From Pontiella sulfatireligans (GTDB taxonomy: Bacteria; Verrucomicrobiota; Kiritimatiellia; Kiritimatiellales; Pontiellaceae): DNA of 64,000 nt. A program made the translations under genes and the position numbers. Each line of letters starts with the position of its first letter. The stretch's first letter is position 1. The stretch lies in NCBI RefSeq assembly GCF_900890705.1, contig NZ_CAAHFH010000002.1:1922001-1986000 (forward strand). Direction: 5' to 3'. The notes under the pieces are model-generated. The model was given only the letters and a program-made list of their open reading frames with translations, did no database searches and was not told where the DNA came from. Positions 32,766 through 41,943 of the stretch are shown here, piece by piece.

Positions 32766-33413
32766 CTATTCGGCCGGGCCCGCACCTTGCAAGACGGCCA
32801 GCTTGTTGAGGACGCGCTCCGCGTGCCCTTGCGGCAGGACTTCCGGGATGTAGTGGCGAATGATCCCTTCCGGATCAATAATCATGGTAACGCGGATCAC
32901 ACGGCCGTAATGCATTTTGCCAAAGGAACTGATGACCCATGCGCCATAGCTTTCCATCACCACATGATCCTCGTCGCTCAGGAGCGAAAGCTCGAGATTA
33001 TGTTTATCGACGAAATCACAATGCGACTGGGCTGAGTCCTCGCTGATTCCGATGACCTCGGCGTTCATCGCGTGAAACCGGGGCAGCAGTTCGGTAAATT
33101 CTTTGGCCTCGATCGTGCATCCCGTTGTGTCATCCTTGGGGTAAAAGTAAAGAACCACCCACTTGCCGCGGAATTCGCTGAGCGTGACCGGCTTGTCGTT
33201 CTGGTCAGGGATGGAAAAGTCAGGCGCGGCCTTGCCGACCACCGGAGAGGTTTCGGCCGCCGCTTCTTCAATCTCCTGCTGCTGCATTTTAACATTGATA
33301 TCGAGCGTCATGTGGACTGGTTCCACTTTAATCGGCTTCATATCCACTCGATGCGCGCAACCTAAAAAAGAACCCGTTGCCAAGACCGCTGCAGTAAAAA
33401 AAACATGTTTCAT
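32766..33413 (-). CDS. YnbE-like lipoprotein fused to Bcp-type peroxiredoxin
   Basis: 215 residues from 33413. The lipobox FLGC gives acylated Cys19. Residues ~20-52 (VEPVHMTLDINVKMQQQEIE) match the short outer-membrane lipoprotein YnbE, whose E. coli form has EPITINMNVKIEHEI. Residues ~59-215 are a complete thiol peroxidase of the PrxQ/Bcp type: APDFSIPDQNDKPVTLSEFRGKWVVLYFYP, peroxidatic Cys99 in KDDTTGCTIEAKEF, and Cys132 (SAQSHCDF) as possible resolving cysteine. It lies 94 bp downstream of ydbH on the same strand, the order seen for ydbH-ynbE. It would place a peroxide-reducing domain at the envelope. Confidence 0.7.
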   Translation of the reverse strand: MKHVFFTAAVLATGSFLGCAHRVDMKPIKVEPVHMTLDINVKMQQQEIEEAAAETSPVVGKAAPDFSIPDQNDKPVTLSEFRGKWVVLYFYPKDDTTGCTIEAKEFTELLPRFHAMNAEVIGISEDSAQSHCDFVDKHNLELSLLSDEDHVVMESYGAWVISSFGKMHYGRVIRVTMIIDPEGIIRHYIPEVLPQGHAERVLNKLAVLQGAGPAE

Positions 33414-33507
33414 GATGCACCTCAATTTGTTTATGGATTCCAGCATGCTCTGATGGGCTGTTCAATCTTATTATGCCTTCAACTGCAGGTTCTTAATGAT
33501 GTTGAGT

Positions 33508-36267
33508 TCAACGTTCCGACGGCTTCGCCATCTGCTTAAAATTCTGGCCGATCGCGGTTTTAATGATCATTAGTTTACGCAGGTTTTCATCAAATCCGGG
33601 AAACTCCAGAATGAGTTCTTCAAACTCCACAGGAACTCGCTGGTTCCTGCTATGGCCCCGTGTGGTTACCCGGGCGAGGATGCCGTCGGCCTGCCGGACA
33701 AAATCAATTTTGAACATGCTGTATTCAAAATTCCGCAATGCGCTGAGTATCTTGTCGTGAACGCCCTCGTCGATAGATTCCGGCAGCATTTTCTCAAATT
33801 GCTGCTCAAGCGCCTGCTGAACGATATTGGCCGTATTATTCTCTTCGAGTTTCCACGACCCTTCCCCGGAGGTTGAATAGAGGAACCCCTCTCCGATGGT
33901 GAAATCAGCCAGGTTCGAGCGGGAAACCCGCGCGGGAATCATCCCGTAGAGCGAGCCTTGGCCGGTTCCCGAAGCTCCAAATGCCAGGCCAAACAGCTGG
34001 CCGATATCCAGCCCGTTTGCGAATAACCTGACATCGAGGATGGGATGGTTTTGGTCGATCCGCAGTGCGCGGCTGTAGACCCGCCCGCCCAGACAGCCCC
34101 ATTCCGCGCGTTCGATGAGAATCGCCGGCGGATCATCTTCGAGGCATAACGCAATAAGCCCGTTATGCAAAAGCAATTTGCCCAGCTTGAGGCTTTTGAT
34201 TCTTATACGCTGGTTTCCCGGGGTGGAGATGGGCGAGAAGCCCGTGAAGGTCACCGACCCGTTGATCCCTTCTGCCTTTGCCCGGTAATGCGTGCTGGAG
34301 AGGGCCGCCCCCGAGGCCGCAAGGGTGATGCGCGGAACGAGGCGGCCTTGCTGCAGCTTCACATTGCCCTTCAGCGAGACGTCGCCGCTCACCGTCAAAC
34401 CGGTTGACTCCGCCAGCCGCTTGACGGCCGCTTGTTCCTCCGCTATCCGGAAGCCCTCGCACGCAACCGAAAAGAATCCTGACGGATTAGTTTCCCCGAG
34501 GGTGATATATCCGTTCGCATGCAGCACGGCGTTTGGTTGAAGGGGCCATTCGAGCGAAACGGCGCCCTTGCGCTGCTTCAGGTTAAACGTGCCGGAAAGC
34601 GGTTTCAGTATCTCTTCATTCAGTGTAAGCAGGGCCTCGGATTGTGCGTTAAGCAGGGTTGCCGCATTCAATGCAAGCGTCGATTCAATGGCCGGGCCAT
34701 CGACGCCGTCCTGATTTAACCGGGCATTCAGCACCGCCCCTTCCAGCGCAAGCAGCAATCCTGAAGAGCCCTCCCGCTGCTCCAGTCGGTCAAGCGCAAG
34801 GGTTCCGGCGGCCTCAACCGTCTCCGGACCTACACGGGTGTCGATGGAGAGTCGAACTCCATCCACTTTTGCCGGTAGGCTTTTCTTGCCTGCCCGCACC
34901 GTTGCGCCGTGGGACACGGCCTCCAGATGAACATGAGTGCTTGGCCCGTTTTCATCGAATACCGACTCAACCACGCTTCGGCCGTTCTTGGTCTGCAAGG
35001 TCATCCGCATGTTTTCAATCGTCAACGCGCCGAACCGGGCGGAACCGAACCCCAGCCAGCTGTCCGGCTGCAGAAAAAAGCTGCTCCGCGCATTCTTGAA
35101 ACTTCCGCTCAGCCGAACCTCGCCCGAAAATTTTCGGAGCACTGCATTCGGTTTTATGCGCAACTTGCCGGGAGCAAACGCCACCAGCAGCTCGGGAACC
35201 TCAAAGTCAGGCACGGTGCTGCCGGGCGCTCGGGATAAATTCGTCAATAAGCGTCCGCTGATGTTCATTGCACCAAGCTGGGAGATGTCCAGCCCGTGGT
35301 CTGAAACCGCCCGCGACACGCTCTCCGGAGGATGGCCCTCAAATTCCCATGCCATGCTTACGAGGCGCTCCCCGGCATTTTTCGGCCATAATCCGGAAAG
35401 TTTTTTCAGCTGCCATTGCTCCCCGGCGGCCGAGCCCTCGAAGGCGAATCCCTCCGCCGTCTTCTCCACGCTGAAATCGAATTCGTCTGCATCGACTGGA
35501 AAACCAGCCAGAGCGGTTTTGAGCTGCCCGTTCCGGGCGGTCAACGCAAAGGCCAGTCCATTGTTTCCGGAGACCGAGCCCTCGAGCTTGAGGTCTGCCC
35601 GGCCGGCAAATCTTGCGGGAAGATCCGGCGCATCGGCCGGCAAAGCCGCCAGCAGCGCCCGCAGATCCACGGCCTTCTTCTCGATGCCGAAGGACAACGC
35701 CTTGTCTTCGCGGAGCATGGCGAATTGCAGCCGCAGTGGAACACCCTGCAGGTTTAGGTTCAGATCTCCTTCCAACCGGCCGGCGCCTGAGTTGACAATG
35801 GAGCCGTCGCAGGGGATATGGATGCGTTTGTTTTTCCATTCAACGGATAATATGCAGGCGTTCAGCTCGATGTGGTCAAATAGGGCTTCACCGCTTCCGG
35901 ATTTCAGCTGTCTCGAACCCCCGAACTCAATCTTTCCATTCCGAACGCGCAACAGCAGCTGACCCCCAATGATCTGGGCTCGCTTCAGCTTTCCCTGCAT
36001 CAGCGATCTGGGCGAATACTGGACGGCCATGGCCCCGATGACACCGCAGCACTCCTTGTCCAGCGTCACATTTGCGATGTCAGCCCCGCGCCAGGAGCAG
36101 CTGTGCACTTCCATCGTCGCATCCGGAAGGCCTATTTCATCTAATTTCGAAAGAATCATGCGCTCCACAATGCGAGGCAATACGACCACCTGGAAAAGCA
36201 GCAGCAGCACGACCAGTACAATGAACCGCAGAAAATGGGAAAGCATTATGACGGGTCGCCGCGTCAT
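33508..36267 (-). CDS. YdbH-family AsmA-like intermembrane protein
   Basis: 919 residues (E. coli YdbH ~880). An inner-membrane anchor (FLRFIVLVVLLLLFQVVVL) precedes long beta-rich repeats and ends with the diagnostic YdbH C-terminal region: GEGFLYSTSGEGSWKL, EKMLPESIDEGVHDKILSALRNFEYSMFKIDF and RNQRVPVEFEELILEFPG. YdbH forms a bridge across the periplasm for phospholipid transport with the outer-membrane lipoprotein YnbE, and a YnbE-like gene follows here. The YdbL partner is not seen. GCGGAAC precedes ATG 36267; an inner ATG at 36246 is possible. Confidence 0.8.
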   Translation of the reverse strand: MTRRPVIMLSHFLRFIVLVVLLLLFQVVVLPRIVERMILSKLDEIGLPDATMEVHSCSWRGADIANVTLDKECCGVIGAMAVQYSPRSLMQGKLKRAQIIGGQLLLRVRNGKIEFGGSRQLKSGSGEALFDHIELNACILSVEWKNKRIHIPCDGSIVNSGAGRLEGDLNLNLQGVPLRLQFAMLREDKALSFGIEKKAVDLRALLAALPADAPDLPARFAGRADLKLEGSVSGNNGLAFALTARNGQLKTALAGFPVDADEFDFSVEKTAEGFAFEGSAAGEQWQLKKLSGLWPKNAGERLVSMAWEFEGHPPESVSRAVSDHGLDISQLGAMNISGRLLTNLSRAPGSTVPDFEVPELLVAFAPGKLRIKPNAVLRKFSGEVRLSGSFKNARSSFFLQPDSWLGFGSARFGALTIENMRMTLQTKNGRSVVESVFDENGPSTHVHLEAVSHGATVRAGKKSLPAKVDGVRLSIDTRVGPETVEAAGTLALDRLEQREGSSGLLLALEGAVLNARLNQDGVDGPAIESTLALNAATLLNAQSEALLTLNEEILKPLSGTFNLKQRKGAVSLEWPLQPNAVLHANGYITLGETNPSGFFSVACEGFRIAEEQAAVKRLAESTGLTVSGDVSLKGNVKLQQGRLVPRITLAASGAALSSTHYRAKAEGINGSVTFTGFSPISTPGNQRIRIKSLKLGKLLLHNGLIALCLEDDPPAILIERAEWGCLGGRVYSRALRIDQNHPILDVRLFANGLDIGQLFGLAFGASGTGQGSLYGMIPARVSRSNLADFTIGEGFLYSTSGEGSWKLEENNTANIVQQALEQQFEKMLPESIDEGVHDKILSALRNFEYSMFKIDFVRQADGILARVTTRGHSRNQRVPVEFEELILEFPGFDENLRKLMIIKTAIGQNFKQMAKPSER

Positions 36268-36603
36268 TGTTCCGCCCGCCCGATTATGCAGGGGTTTGCT
36301 CGCTTTCCAGTGCTTGGAAGCGCAGGCGGTAAAGAACGATTAAAAACGGTTCTATTCAATCTCAACGGATTTGCTCCTTATTCCTTTTATCCGCCCCACC
36401 CTTGGTTTTACATTGTACAGCAGGCCTGCATGAGCGGCGAGGAGTCTTTGCGATACAAATGAGGGAAGTGGACAGGAGTTGGATTCGTTGCTTTACGCTT
36501 CATGGTTGCTAGGGGAATAAAGGGCTGTCATGTTTGACGGCAGTCAACGCTGCCGTGCTTTCGAGGGTTGCGCAACTCGTACGGAAGCCCGGGTGGATAG
36601 AAA
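36268..36603. other. Divergent intergenic region
   Basis: 336 bp between ydbH and prsW. It contains the palindrome TTCCAGTGCTTGGAA at 36305-36319. A 59-codon frame from ATG 36285 runs across the palindrome but shows no recognised motif and is not called. Confidence 0.5.
36305..36319. repeat. Palindrome TTCCARNNNYTGGAA
   Basis: Exact match (TTCCAGTGCTTGGAA), 38 bp upstream of the ydbH start codon; flanks extend the dyad (GC..GC). Confidence 0.8.
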
Positions 36604-38208
36604 ATGATGAACAAAAACAAACTATTTCATCTTACGAGGCAGGCGGGCTTTCTTCGGAAAAGCTCGCTGGCGCTTGCGGTCGTGCTGGTGGTTTTGGGCG
36701 TGGGCGTCAGTTTTCTAAACACGGGCCGGCTGGATGCCTATCAGGATGTATTCGCTCCAGAATATGTGGGTGAATATGATGAAGAGCTGGATGGATTTCT
36801 GCTGGAGGAATCAAATCAGAATGCGGTTGAGGCGGCCGTTGCCGCAATACTCAAGGCCGATGCGCCGTTTCATGAAAAACTGTTGGATATCCAATACCTG
36901 CTCTATTACGCGCCTCCCAGCAACGCCATTGAGATCCCCGCTGCCGGAAGCCTTTCTTCCACTAACCATGCCATTGCCGTGGCGTTCGTCGAAGCCTGCT
37001 CAAAGCCGAAGGATGCCGCCGCCCTCCAGCCCTTGGAGCTGCTGGCCGTCGCCGAGCCGCCTGCGCCCGACGCCAATTTTGCCCTCGCGCTAGCGTTCGA
37101 GAACCGGAAAAACGACCTTGCCGCGATCACGGCGCTGTATCGGGAAATTGATGGTCACGACAGCGCCCACGCCCGCGAGCGGTTGGTCACCACCTATCTG
37201 GATCTCGAAAAGTACGATGCCATTGAGGCGCTTGGGGCAGACCCTAAATATAAGGAATTCATAACGCCCTATGTAGTGCAGGAAATCGCACTCGACCGAA
37301 TGGACTGGCCGGTCATCATTAAAACCCAAATCCCCGCCGCCTACGAAGGAACGAGCATGGCCATGCTGGCGCTCGCGCTGTTTTCGGGGCTGATCTGGGC
37401 CCTGATCCTGTTGCGCTTCAACGGGTCGCTCTCCATCAAGGCTGCCGTGGTGAAGCTGGCTGTTCCTGCGCTGCTGCTTGGAGCGCTGTCCACGCATGGT
37501 ACGTTGCTGGTGATCTACTGGCAGGAACATCAGCTTGGTTTTGTGATGGGCAATGAGATGGCGCAGCAGCTCATCTACTGCATCGGCGGCATCGGCCTGC
37601 GCGAAGAACTGATGAAGCTGCTCTTTTTCGTCCCGCTCATTCCTTTCCTGCTGAAACGCACCGATCTGGAAATCCTGACGATTGCCGGCCTGGTCGGTCT
37701 CGGGTTTGCCATTGAGGAAAACATTAACTATTTCGAACATTCGGCCGGGCTCAGTGCACTGGGCCGTTTCGCGACCGCCAATTTTTTGCATATTGCGCTC
37801 ACGGCCATGTGCGGCCTCACGCTCACCCGCGCTGTTGCGCATAGAGCCGAAAACGTGCTTCAGGCGCTGGTCACCTTTGGCATGGCGGTGATGATTCACG
37901 GGCTGTACGACGCCTTCATCATGGTGCCGGCGCTGGAGGATTATTCGTTTCTGACCTATACCGTGTTCGTGCTGATGGGCTACCAGTATTTCGGATGGCT
38001 CCGGCATTTGCGCGACGAATGGAAAGACCCCGTCAGCATCACCTCGATCTTCACGCTCGGCATCATTCTGCTGACCGGCCTCTCGTTTGGTCTTTTCGCC
38101 TGGCAGGCCGGCCCCGCCAACGCTTTCCAGGCCGTCGGCAACGAAGTCATCGGCGTCGCCATCATTCTGCTTCTCTTCTACCGCGAAATCCCCGAAACCA
38201 TCCAATAA
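36604..38208 (+). CDS. PrsW-family intramembrane protease
   Basis: 534 residues. One N-terminal membrane helix (~22-40) is followed by a ~200-residue periplasmic or cytoplasmic helical domain and then about eight membrane segments. PrsW active-site motifs are clear: GLREELMKLLFF, GFAIEENINYF, ANFLHIALTAM and MIHGLYDAF. These glutamic-type membrane proteases cleave anti-sigma factors or other membrane proteins. The large extra N-terminal domain is longer than in B. subtilis PrsW and may be a sensor. No sigma/anti-sigma pair is near. Confidence 0.85.
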   Translation: MMNKNKLFHLTRQAGFLRKSSLALAVVLVVLGVGVSFLNTGRLDAYQDVFAPEYVGEYDEELDGFLLEESNQNAVEAAVAAILKADAPFHEKLLDIQYLLYYAPPSNAIEIPAAGSLSSTNHAIAVAFVEACSKPKDAAALQPLELLAVAEPPAPDANFALALAFENRKNDLAAITALYREIDGHDSAHARERLVTTYLDLEKYDAIEALGADPKYKEFITPYVVQEIALDRMDWPVIIKTQIPAAYEGTSMAMLALALFSGLIWALILLRFNGSLSIKAAVVKLAVPALLLGALSTHGTLLVIYWQEHQLGFVMGNEMAQQLIYCIGGIGLREELMKLLFFVPLIPFLLKRTDLEILTIAGLVGLGFAIEENINYFEHSAGLSALGRFATANFLHIALTAMCGLTLTRAVAHRAENVLQALVTFGMAVMIHGLYDAFIMVPALEDYSFLTYTVFVLMGYQYFGWLRHLRDEWKDPVSITSIFTLGIILLTGLSFGLFAWQAGPANAFQAVGNEVIGVAIILLLFYREIPETIQ

Positions 38209-38264
38209 GCGGAATGCACGCAAACAGTTGACTTGCTTCCAGCACTTCCCCTATTCATATACCT

Positions 38265-39755
38265 ATGAAAAACGATCATGATTCAGACCCAATTTTGGAA
38301 GCCCCTGATGTTGTCTTGATTGGCGCCGGCATCATGAGTGCAACGCTGGGCATGATGCTTAAGCAGCTGAACCCCGCGCTGACGATTCAGATTATCGAAG
38401 GGCTGCCTCAGGTCGCGCAGGAAAGCTCCAACGCCTGGAATAATGCCGGCACCGGCCACGCGGCGCTCTGCGAACTGAACTATACGCCGGAAGGCGCTGA
38501 CGGTGAAATCGACATTTCCAAGGCGGCAAGAATCAACGAACAGTTCGAAACCTCGAAGCATTTCTGGGGCTATCTGGTGGAGCAGGGAATCATCACGGAA
38601 CCCTCCGCCTTTGTCCGCCCCTGTCCGCACATGAGCTTTGTCTGGGGGGCGGCGAACCAGGATTTTCTTCGCAAACGCCATGCCGCTATGACGAAAAGCC
38701 ACCTGTTCGAAACGATGAAGTTTACGACGGACGCCGCGATCATTGAGCAGTGGGCGCCTCTGCTGACGCAAGGGCGGCCATCCGGCGAAGCGCTGGCCGG
38801 AACGCGTGTCGAAGCCGGTACAGACGTAAACTATGGCGCGCTGACCCGCCATCTCATCGACCATTTGGTTTCGCTTGATGGAGTTCAGCTGGCTCTCGAC
38901 ACTCAGGTCACGAATATCGTTCGGGAAAAGGGCGGTCGTTGGAAGATCGTGTTCGGAGGCCACGAAGCGGTTTCCGCGGGATTTGTATTTATCGGCGGGG
39001 GGGGCGGTGCGCTGCCGTTGCTGCAGAAGTCGGGCATTCCCGAAGGTAAAGGCTTTGGCGGGTTCCCCGTGAGCGGCCAGTTTTTGGTCTGCAAAAATCC
39101 GGAGATTGTGGGAAAGCATGGCGTAAAAGTGTACGGCAAAGCCGCGGTCGGCGCCCCGCCGATGTCGGTGCCGCATCTGGATACGCGCATCATTAACGGG
39201 AATAAATCCCTCCTCTTTGGACCCTATGCCGGCTTTTCCCCAAAATATTTGAAGACCGGATCCAATCTCGACCTATTTAAATCGGTGAAGCCCGACAACC
39301 TGTTGCCGATGCTCGCAGCGGGGCGCGACAACATGCCGCTGACCCAGTACTTGATCAACGAATGCCGCAAGAGCCATGAAGGCCGGTGCAATATGCTCCG
39401 CGAATTTTTTCCGGATGCCAAAGACGAAGACTGGAAGCTCATCACTGCCGGACAGCGGGTGCAGATCATCAAAAAGGATCCGCGGCGAACCGGGGTCTTG
39501 CAGTTCGGCACCGAAGTGGTGGCGTCTGGCGACGGATCGCTCGCCACGGTTTTAGGTGCGTCCCCCGGAGCATCTACGGCGACCTCCATCATTCTCCAGG
39601 TGTTGGAACAATGTTTTCCGGCCGAAATGGCGTCCGAAGATTGGAAAAAACAGCTGGCGGAAATGGTTCCCGCCTTTGGAATCAATCTCGCGGAAGACCC
39701 GGCGGCCTACACCGCGCTCGGCGCCAAGGCCCAGACGCATCTAAAGCTTGGTTAA
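38265..39755 (+). CDS. mqo: Malate:quinone oxidoreductase
   Basis: 496 residues, the usual Mqo length. FAD-binding N-terminus (PDVVLIGAGIMSATLGMMLK), ESSNAWNNAGTGHAALCELNYTP, NQDFLRKRHAAM and the late GASPGASTATSIILQVLEQCFP are characteristic. It oxidises malate to oxaloacetate and passes electrons to the quinone pool at the inner membrane. Its stop codon overlaps the convergent transporter gene's stop (TTAA at 39752-39755). No clear ribosome site precedes ATG 38265; an inner ATG at 38277 is possible. Confidence 0.95.
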   Translation: MKNDHDSDPILEAPDVVLIGAGIMSATLGMMLKQLNPALTIQIIEGLPQVAQESSNAWNNAGTGHAALCELNYTPEGADGEIDISKAARINEQFETSKHFWGYLVEQGIITEPSAFVRPCPHMSFVWGAANQDFLRKRHAAMTKSHLFETMKFTTDAAIIEQWAPLLTQGRPSGEALAGTRVEAGTDVNYGALTRHLIDHLVSLDGVQLALDTQVTNIVREKGGRWKIVFGGHEAVSAGFVFIGGGGGALPLLQKSGIPEGKGFGGFPVSGQFLVCKNPEIVGKHGVKVYGKAAVGAPPMSVPHLDTRIINGNKSLLFGPYAGFSPKYLKTGSNLDLFKSVKPDNLLPMLAAGRDNMPLTQYLINECRKSHEGRCNMLREFFPDAKDEDWKLITAGQRVQIIKKDPRRTGVLQFGTEVVASGDGSLATVLGASPGASTATSIILQVLEQCFPAEMASEDWKKQLAEMVPAFGINLAEDPAAYTALGAKAQTHLKLG

Positions 39756-40462
39756 AGCCCGAGAAACTGGATCGCAAGGCCGGATACGCAGACCGCAAAG
39801 CCGGCAAGCGCGTGGGTGAAGCGTTCTGCGGTTCCAAGCTTTACAAAGCTGACGCCCCAGCTTGAAACCAGCACCACGGCCATCATTGTTCCAATGGTTG
39901 TGAGCGCAAATACGCCCGCCACCACCAGCACGCCTTTGATGCTGTGCTCCGCCGCCGGATACATGATCAGCGGGATGAGCGGTTCGCAGGGGCCGAGCAC
40001 AAAAATGGTGAACAGCACCCACGGCGTGACGCTGCGCGCCTTGACGTTGTGCGGGTGCGCGTGTTCGTTCGAGTGCGAATGCTCATGGGCATGCACCACG
40101 TTGCCGGAATGCAAATGCGCATGGGTGTGCGGCTTGTTCTTGATGGCGCGGTGGATTCCCCAGACGCAGTAGGTGAACCCGAAAACAATCAGCGCCTGCG
40201 CCGCCAGGTTGCCGCGCAACGCCTCGAACGCCTCCAGTCGGCCAACGGCCAGCCCGAGCGCTACGCCGATCAGCCCCAGAACCACCGACCCGAGAACATG
40301 GCCAAGCCCGCACAAGAAAGTGATGCCCATTGTCTTCGCCAGCGACCAGCTTCGCGCCTTGCCCATCACGATGAAGGGCAGATAGTGGTCGGGGCCAAAC
40401 AGCGTGTGGAAAAAGCCGATGGTGGCGGCGGTCGCGGCTAGGATGGCAATGGGTTCGTTCAT
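39752..40462 (-). CDS. TauE/UreH/NicO-like membrane transporter
   Basis: 236 residues, about six membrane helices. The first, TIGFFHTLFGPDHYLPFIVMGKAR, carries an H-x4-PDH pattern typical of UreH/NicO-type proteins. A cytoplasmic histidine-rich loop (HTHAHLHSG ... HAHEHSHSNEHAHPH) probably binds metal. A second conserved FVLGPCEPLIPLIMYP carries a Cys-Glu. Likely a nickel/cobalt or sulfur-oxyanion exporter; the two families cannot be told apart by eye. It is the last gene in the minus-strand run below the ArsR-headed cluster, but 145 bp with a hairpin separate it from the cupin gene. Confidence 0.7.
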   Translation of the reverse strand: MNEPIAILAATAATIGFFHTLFGPDHYLPFIVMGKARSWSLAKTMGITFLCGLGHVLGSVVLGLIGVALGLAVGRLEAFEALRGNLAAQALIVFGFTYCVWGIHRAIKNKPHTHAHLHSGNVVHAHEHSHSNEHAHPHNVKARSVTPWVLFTIFVLGPCEPLIPLIMYPAAEHSIKGVLVVAGVFALTTIGTMMAVVLVSSWGVSFVKLGTAERFTHALAGFAVCVSGLAIQFLGL

Positions 40463-40540
40463 GGACGAGGCTTCAAATTAATGTTGAAAGCTTAGTCCGT
40501 TAAGACGCAAAGTCCATTACAAATTACTGCTACAGAATCT

Positions 40541-40596
40541 TTACCACGGAGCACGGAAAGCCAGAGACTTCTTAATCTCAGTGCTCCGTAGTGGAA
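40541..40596. repeat. CCACGGAGCAC inverted repeat
   Basis: CCACGGAGCAC and GTGCTCCGTAGTGG form a long hairpin of the CACGGAG type common as dispersed intergenic repeats. It lies between the cupin and transporter genes and may limit read-through. Confidence 0.5.
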
Positions 40597-40607
40597 AATC
40601 CGGTGGT

Positions 40608-40937
40608 TTAGGTTTCCGAGCGGATCATGGTCAGCAGCATCTTAAACGGCTGTTCGGCCGCTTGGACGTCATGCGTAATATTGGCAGGCATGATGATCAT
40701 CTCGCCTTCCTTTACGGTCTGCATTGCACCGTCGATGATGAATGCGCCTTCGCCTTCGACCACCTGCACCACGGCGTCGAACGGCGAGGTGTGCTCGCTC
40801 AGCCCTTGGCCGGTGTCGAACGAGAAGAGGGTGATGTTTCCGGTATCCTTTTTGAGCAGGATTTTGCTGATCACCGCGCCGTCGGCGTAGGTGATCTCTT
40901 CTTTAAGGTTCAGGGGTTTGCCTTTGTTGTCGCTCAT
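40608..40937 (-). CDS. Small cupin protein
   Basis: 109 residues, a single cupin barrel: TLFSFDTGQGLSEHTSPFDAVVQVVEGEGAF is motif 1 (with a reduced histidine set, SEHTSP) and GEMIIMPANITHDVQA is motif 2 with its His. Likely metal-binding; it may be a thiol dioxygenase-like or sensor protein. It lies 76 bp after the 4Fe-4S gene and looks like the last member of the ArsR-headed run. Confidence 0.75.
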   Translation of the reverse strand: MSDNKGKPLNLKEEITYADGAVISKILLKKDTGNITLFSFDTGQGLSEHTSPFDAVVQVVEGEGAFIIDGAMQTVKEGEMIIMPANITHDVQAAEQPFKMLLTMIRSET

Positions 40938-41013
40938 GGTTTTTCTCCAGTTAAGAAGGGTTGAAGGGTTAAAAAGGTGGCTCTTAAATTATGCAACTCT
41001 GGAACTTTTCAAC

Positions 41014-41808
41014 TTAGCCTGCCAGTTGCTTGGTGCCGAGCAGTTCGCCATCGAGGCCGATGGTGACTTCTTCAACGATCAGGTCGGTGCGCCCGCTGGC
41101 GTTGTACGCCTGCTGGGTGATGGCGGTCAGGCCGCCGCAGCAGGGCACCGACATGCGGACAATGATCACTTTCGGAATATTGTTCCCCGCCATGATGCCA
41201 GCGAGCTTTTCAACATAGCCTTCGGTTTTGTCGAGTTTCGGGCAAGCGACGACGAGTGAGCGGCCACGGACAAAGCGCCAATGCACATCCGGAGAGGCCA
41301 CGGGCGAGCAGGTGCTCAGCACCACCAGCTCTTTGCCGTCGAAGAACGGCGCGGTCGGCGGAACGAGGTGCAGCTGGATCGGCCACTGGTCGAGGTCGGA
41401 CTTAATGACCTGTCCGGAAGCGGGTTCCGCTGGTGCCTGGTGCCTAGTGCTTGCTGCTTGGTTCCCGAAACGCAGCTGCATACCGGGGCATCCGCCACCC
41501 GCTGGTTTCTGTTTGGCTTCGTGTACTTCCGCCGCATCGAGCATCTTGTTCACCGCTTCTTCTCCGCCGAGATTGCGCACGTGTTCGATGGTGGCTTCTT
41601 CGTTGAAGGCGGCGGCTTCGCGCTCAACAATCTGCAGGGCGCCGGTCGGGCAGGTGCCGATGCAGTCGCCGAATCCGTCGCAGAAATCCTCTTTCACCAT
41701 TTTAGCTTTTCCGTCCACCAGCTGCAGCGCGCCTTCGGCGCAGCCGACGATGCATTCGCCGCATCCGTTGCAAAGCGCTTCGTCAATTTCAATAATCTTC
41801 CGTTTCAT
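41014..41808 (-). CDS. Two-cluster 4Fe-4S ferredoxin-domain protein
   Basis: 264 residues. The N-terminus holds CNGCGECIVGC and CDGFGDCIGTCP; in the second set one cysteine is replaced (the C-DG-x-G-x-C form usual in this family). A helical linker follows, then a 130-residue domain with VVLSTCSPVASPDVHW, LVVACPKLDKTEG and RMSVPCCGGLTAI, whose extra cysteines could bind another cofactor. Such proteins are widespread in anaerobes, often mislabelled ATP-binding, and their electron partner is unknown. It belongs to the ArsR-headed run. Confidence 0.75.
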   Translation of the reverse strand: MKRKIIEIDEALCNGCGECIVGCAEGALQLVDGKAKMVKEDFCDGFGDCIGTCPTGALQIVEREAAAFNEEATIEHVRNLGGEEAVNKMLDAAEVHEAKQKPAGGGCPGMQLRFGNQAASTRHQAPAEPASGQVIKSDLDQWPIQLHLVPPTAPFFDGKELVVLSTCSPVASPDVHWRFVRGRSLVVACPKLDKTEGYVEKLAGIMAGNNIPKVIIVRMSVPCCGGLTAITQQAYNASGRTDLIVEEVTIGLDGELLGTKQLAG

Positions 41809-41943
41809 GGTTGCTCCTTTTCTTAAATTGTTGGACGCAGTATGCCCTAAACGAAAAAGCGTTCCTTGACCGGAGTCAAGAAACGTCTTTTTCGTGCATT
41901 TTTTCGCGAGGAAGAAGTTCCAATAGGCGAAAATAGCGCCGGT

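Noticed and set aside
36285-36462. 59-codon frame upstream of prsW
   Set aside because: Runs through the TTCCA palindrome in a divergent promoter region; no recognised motif.
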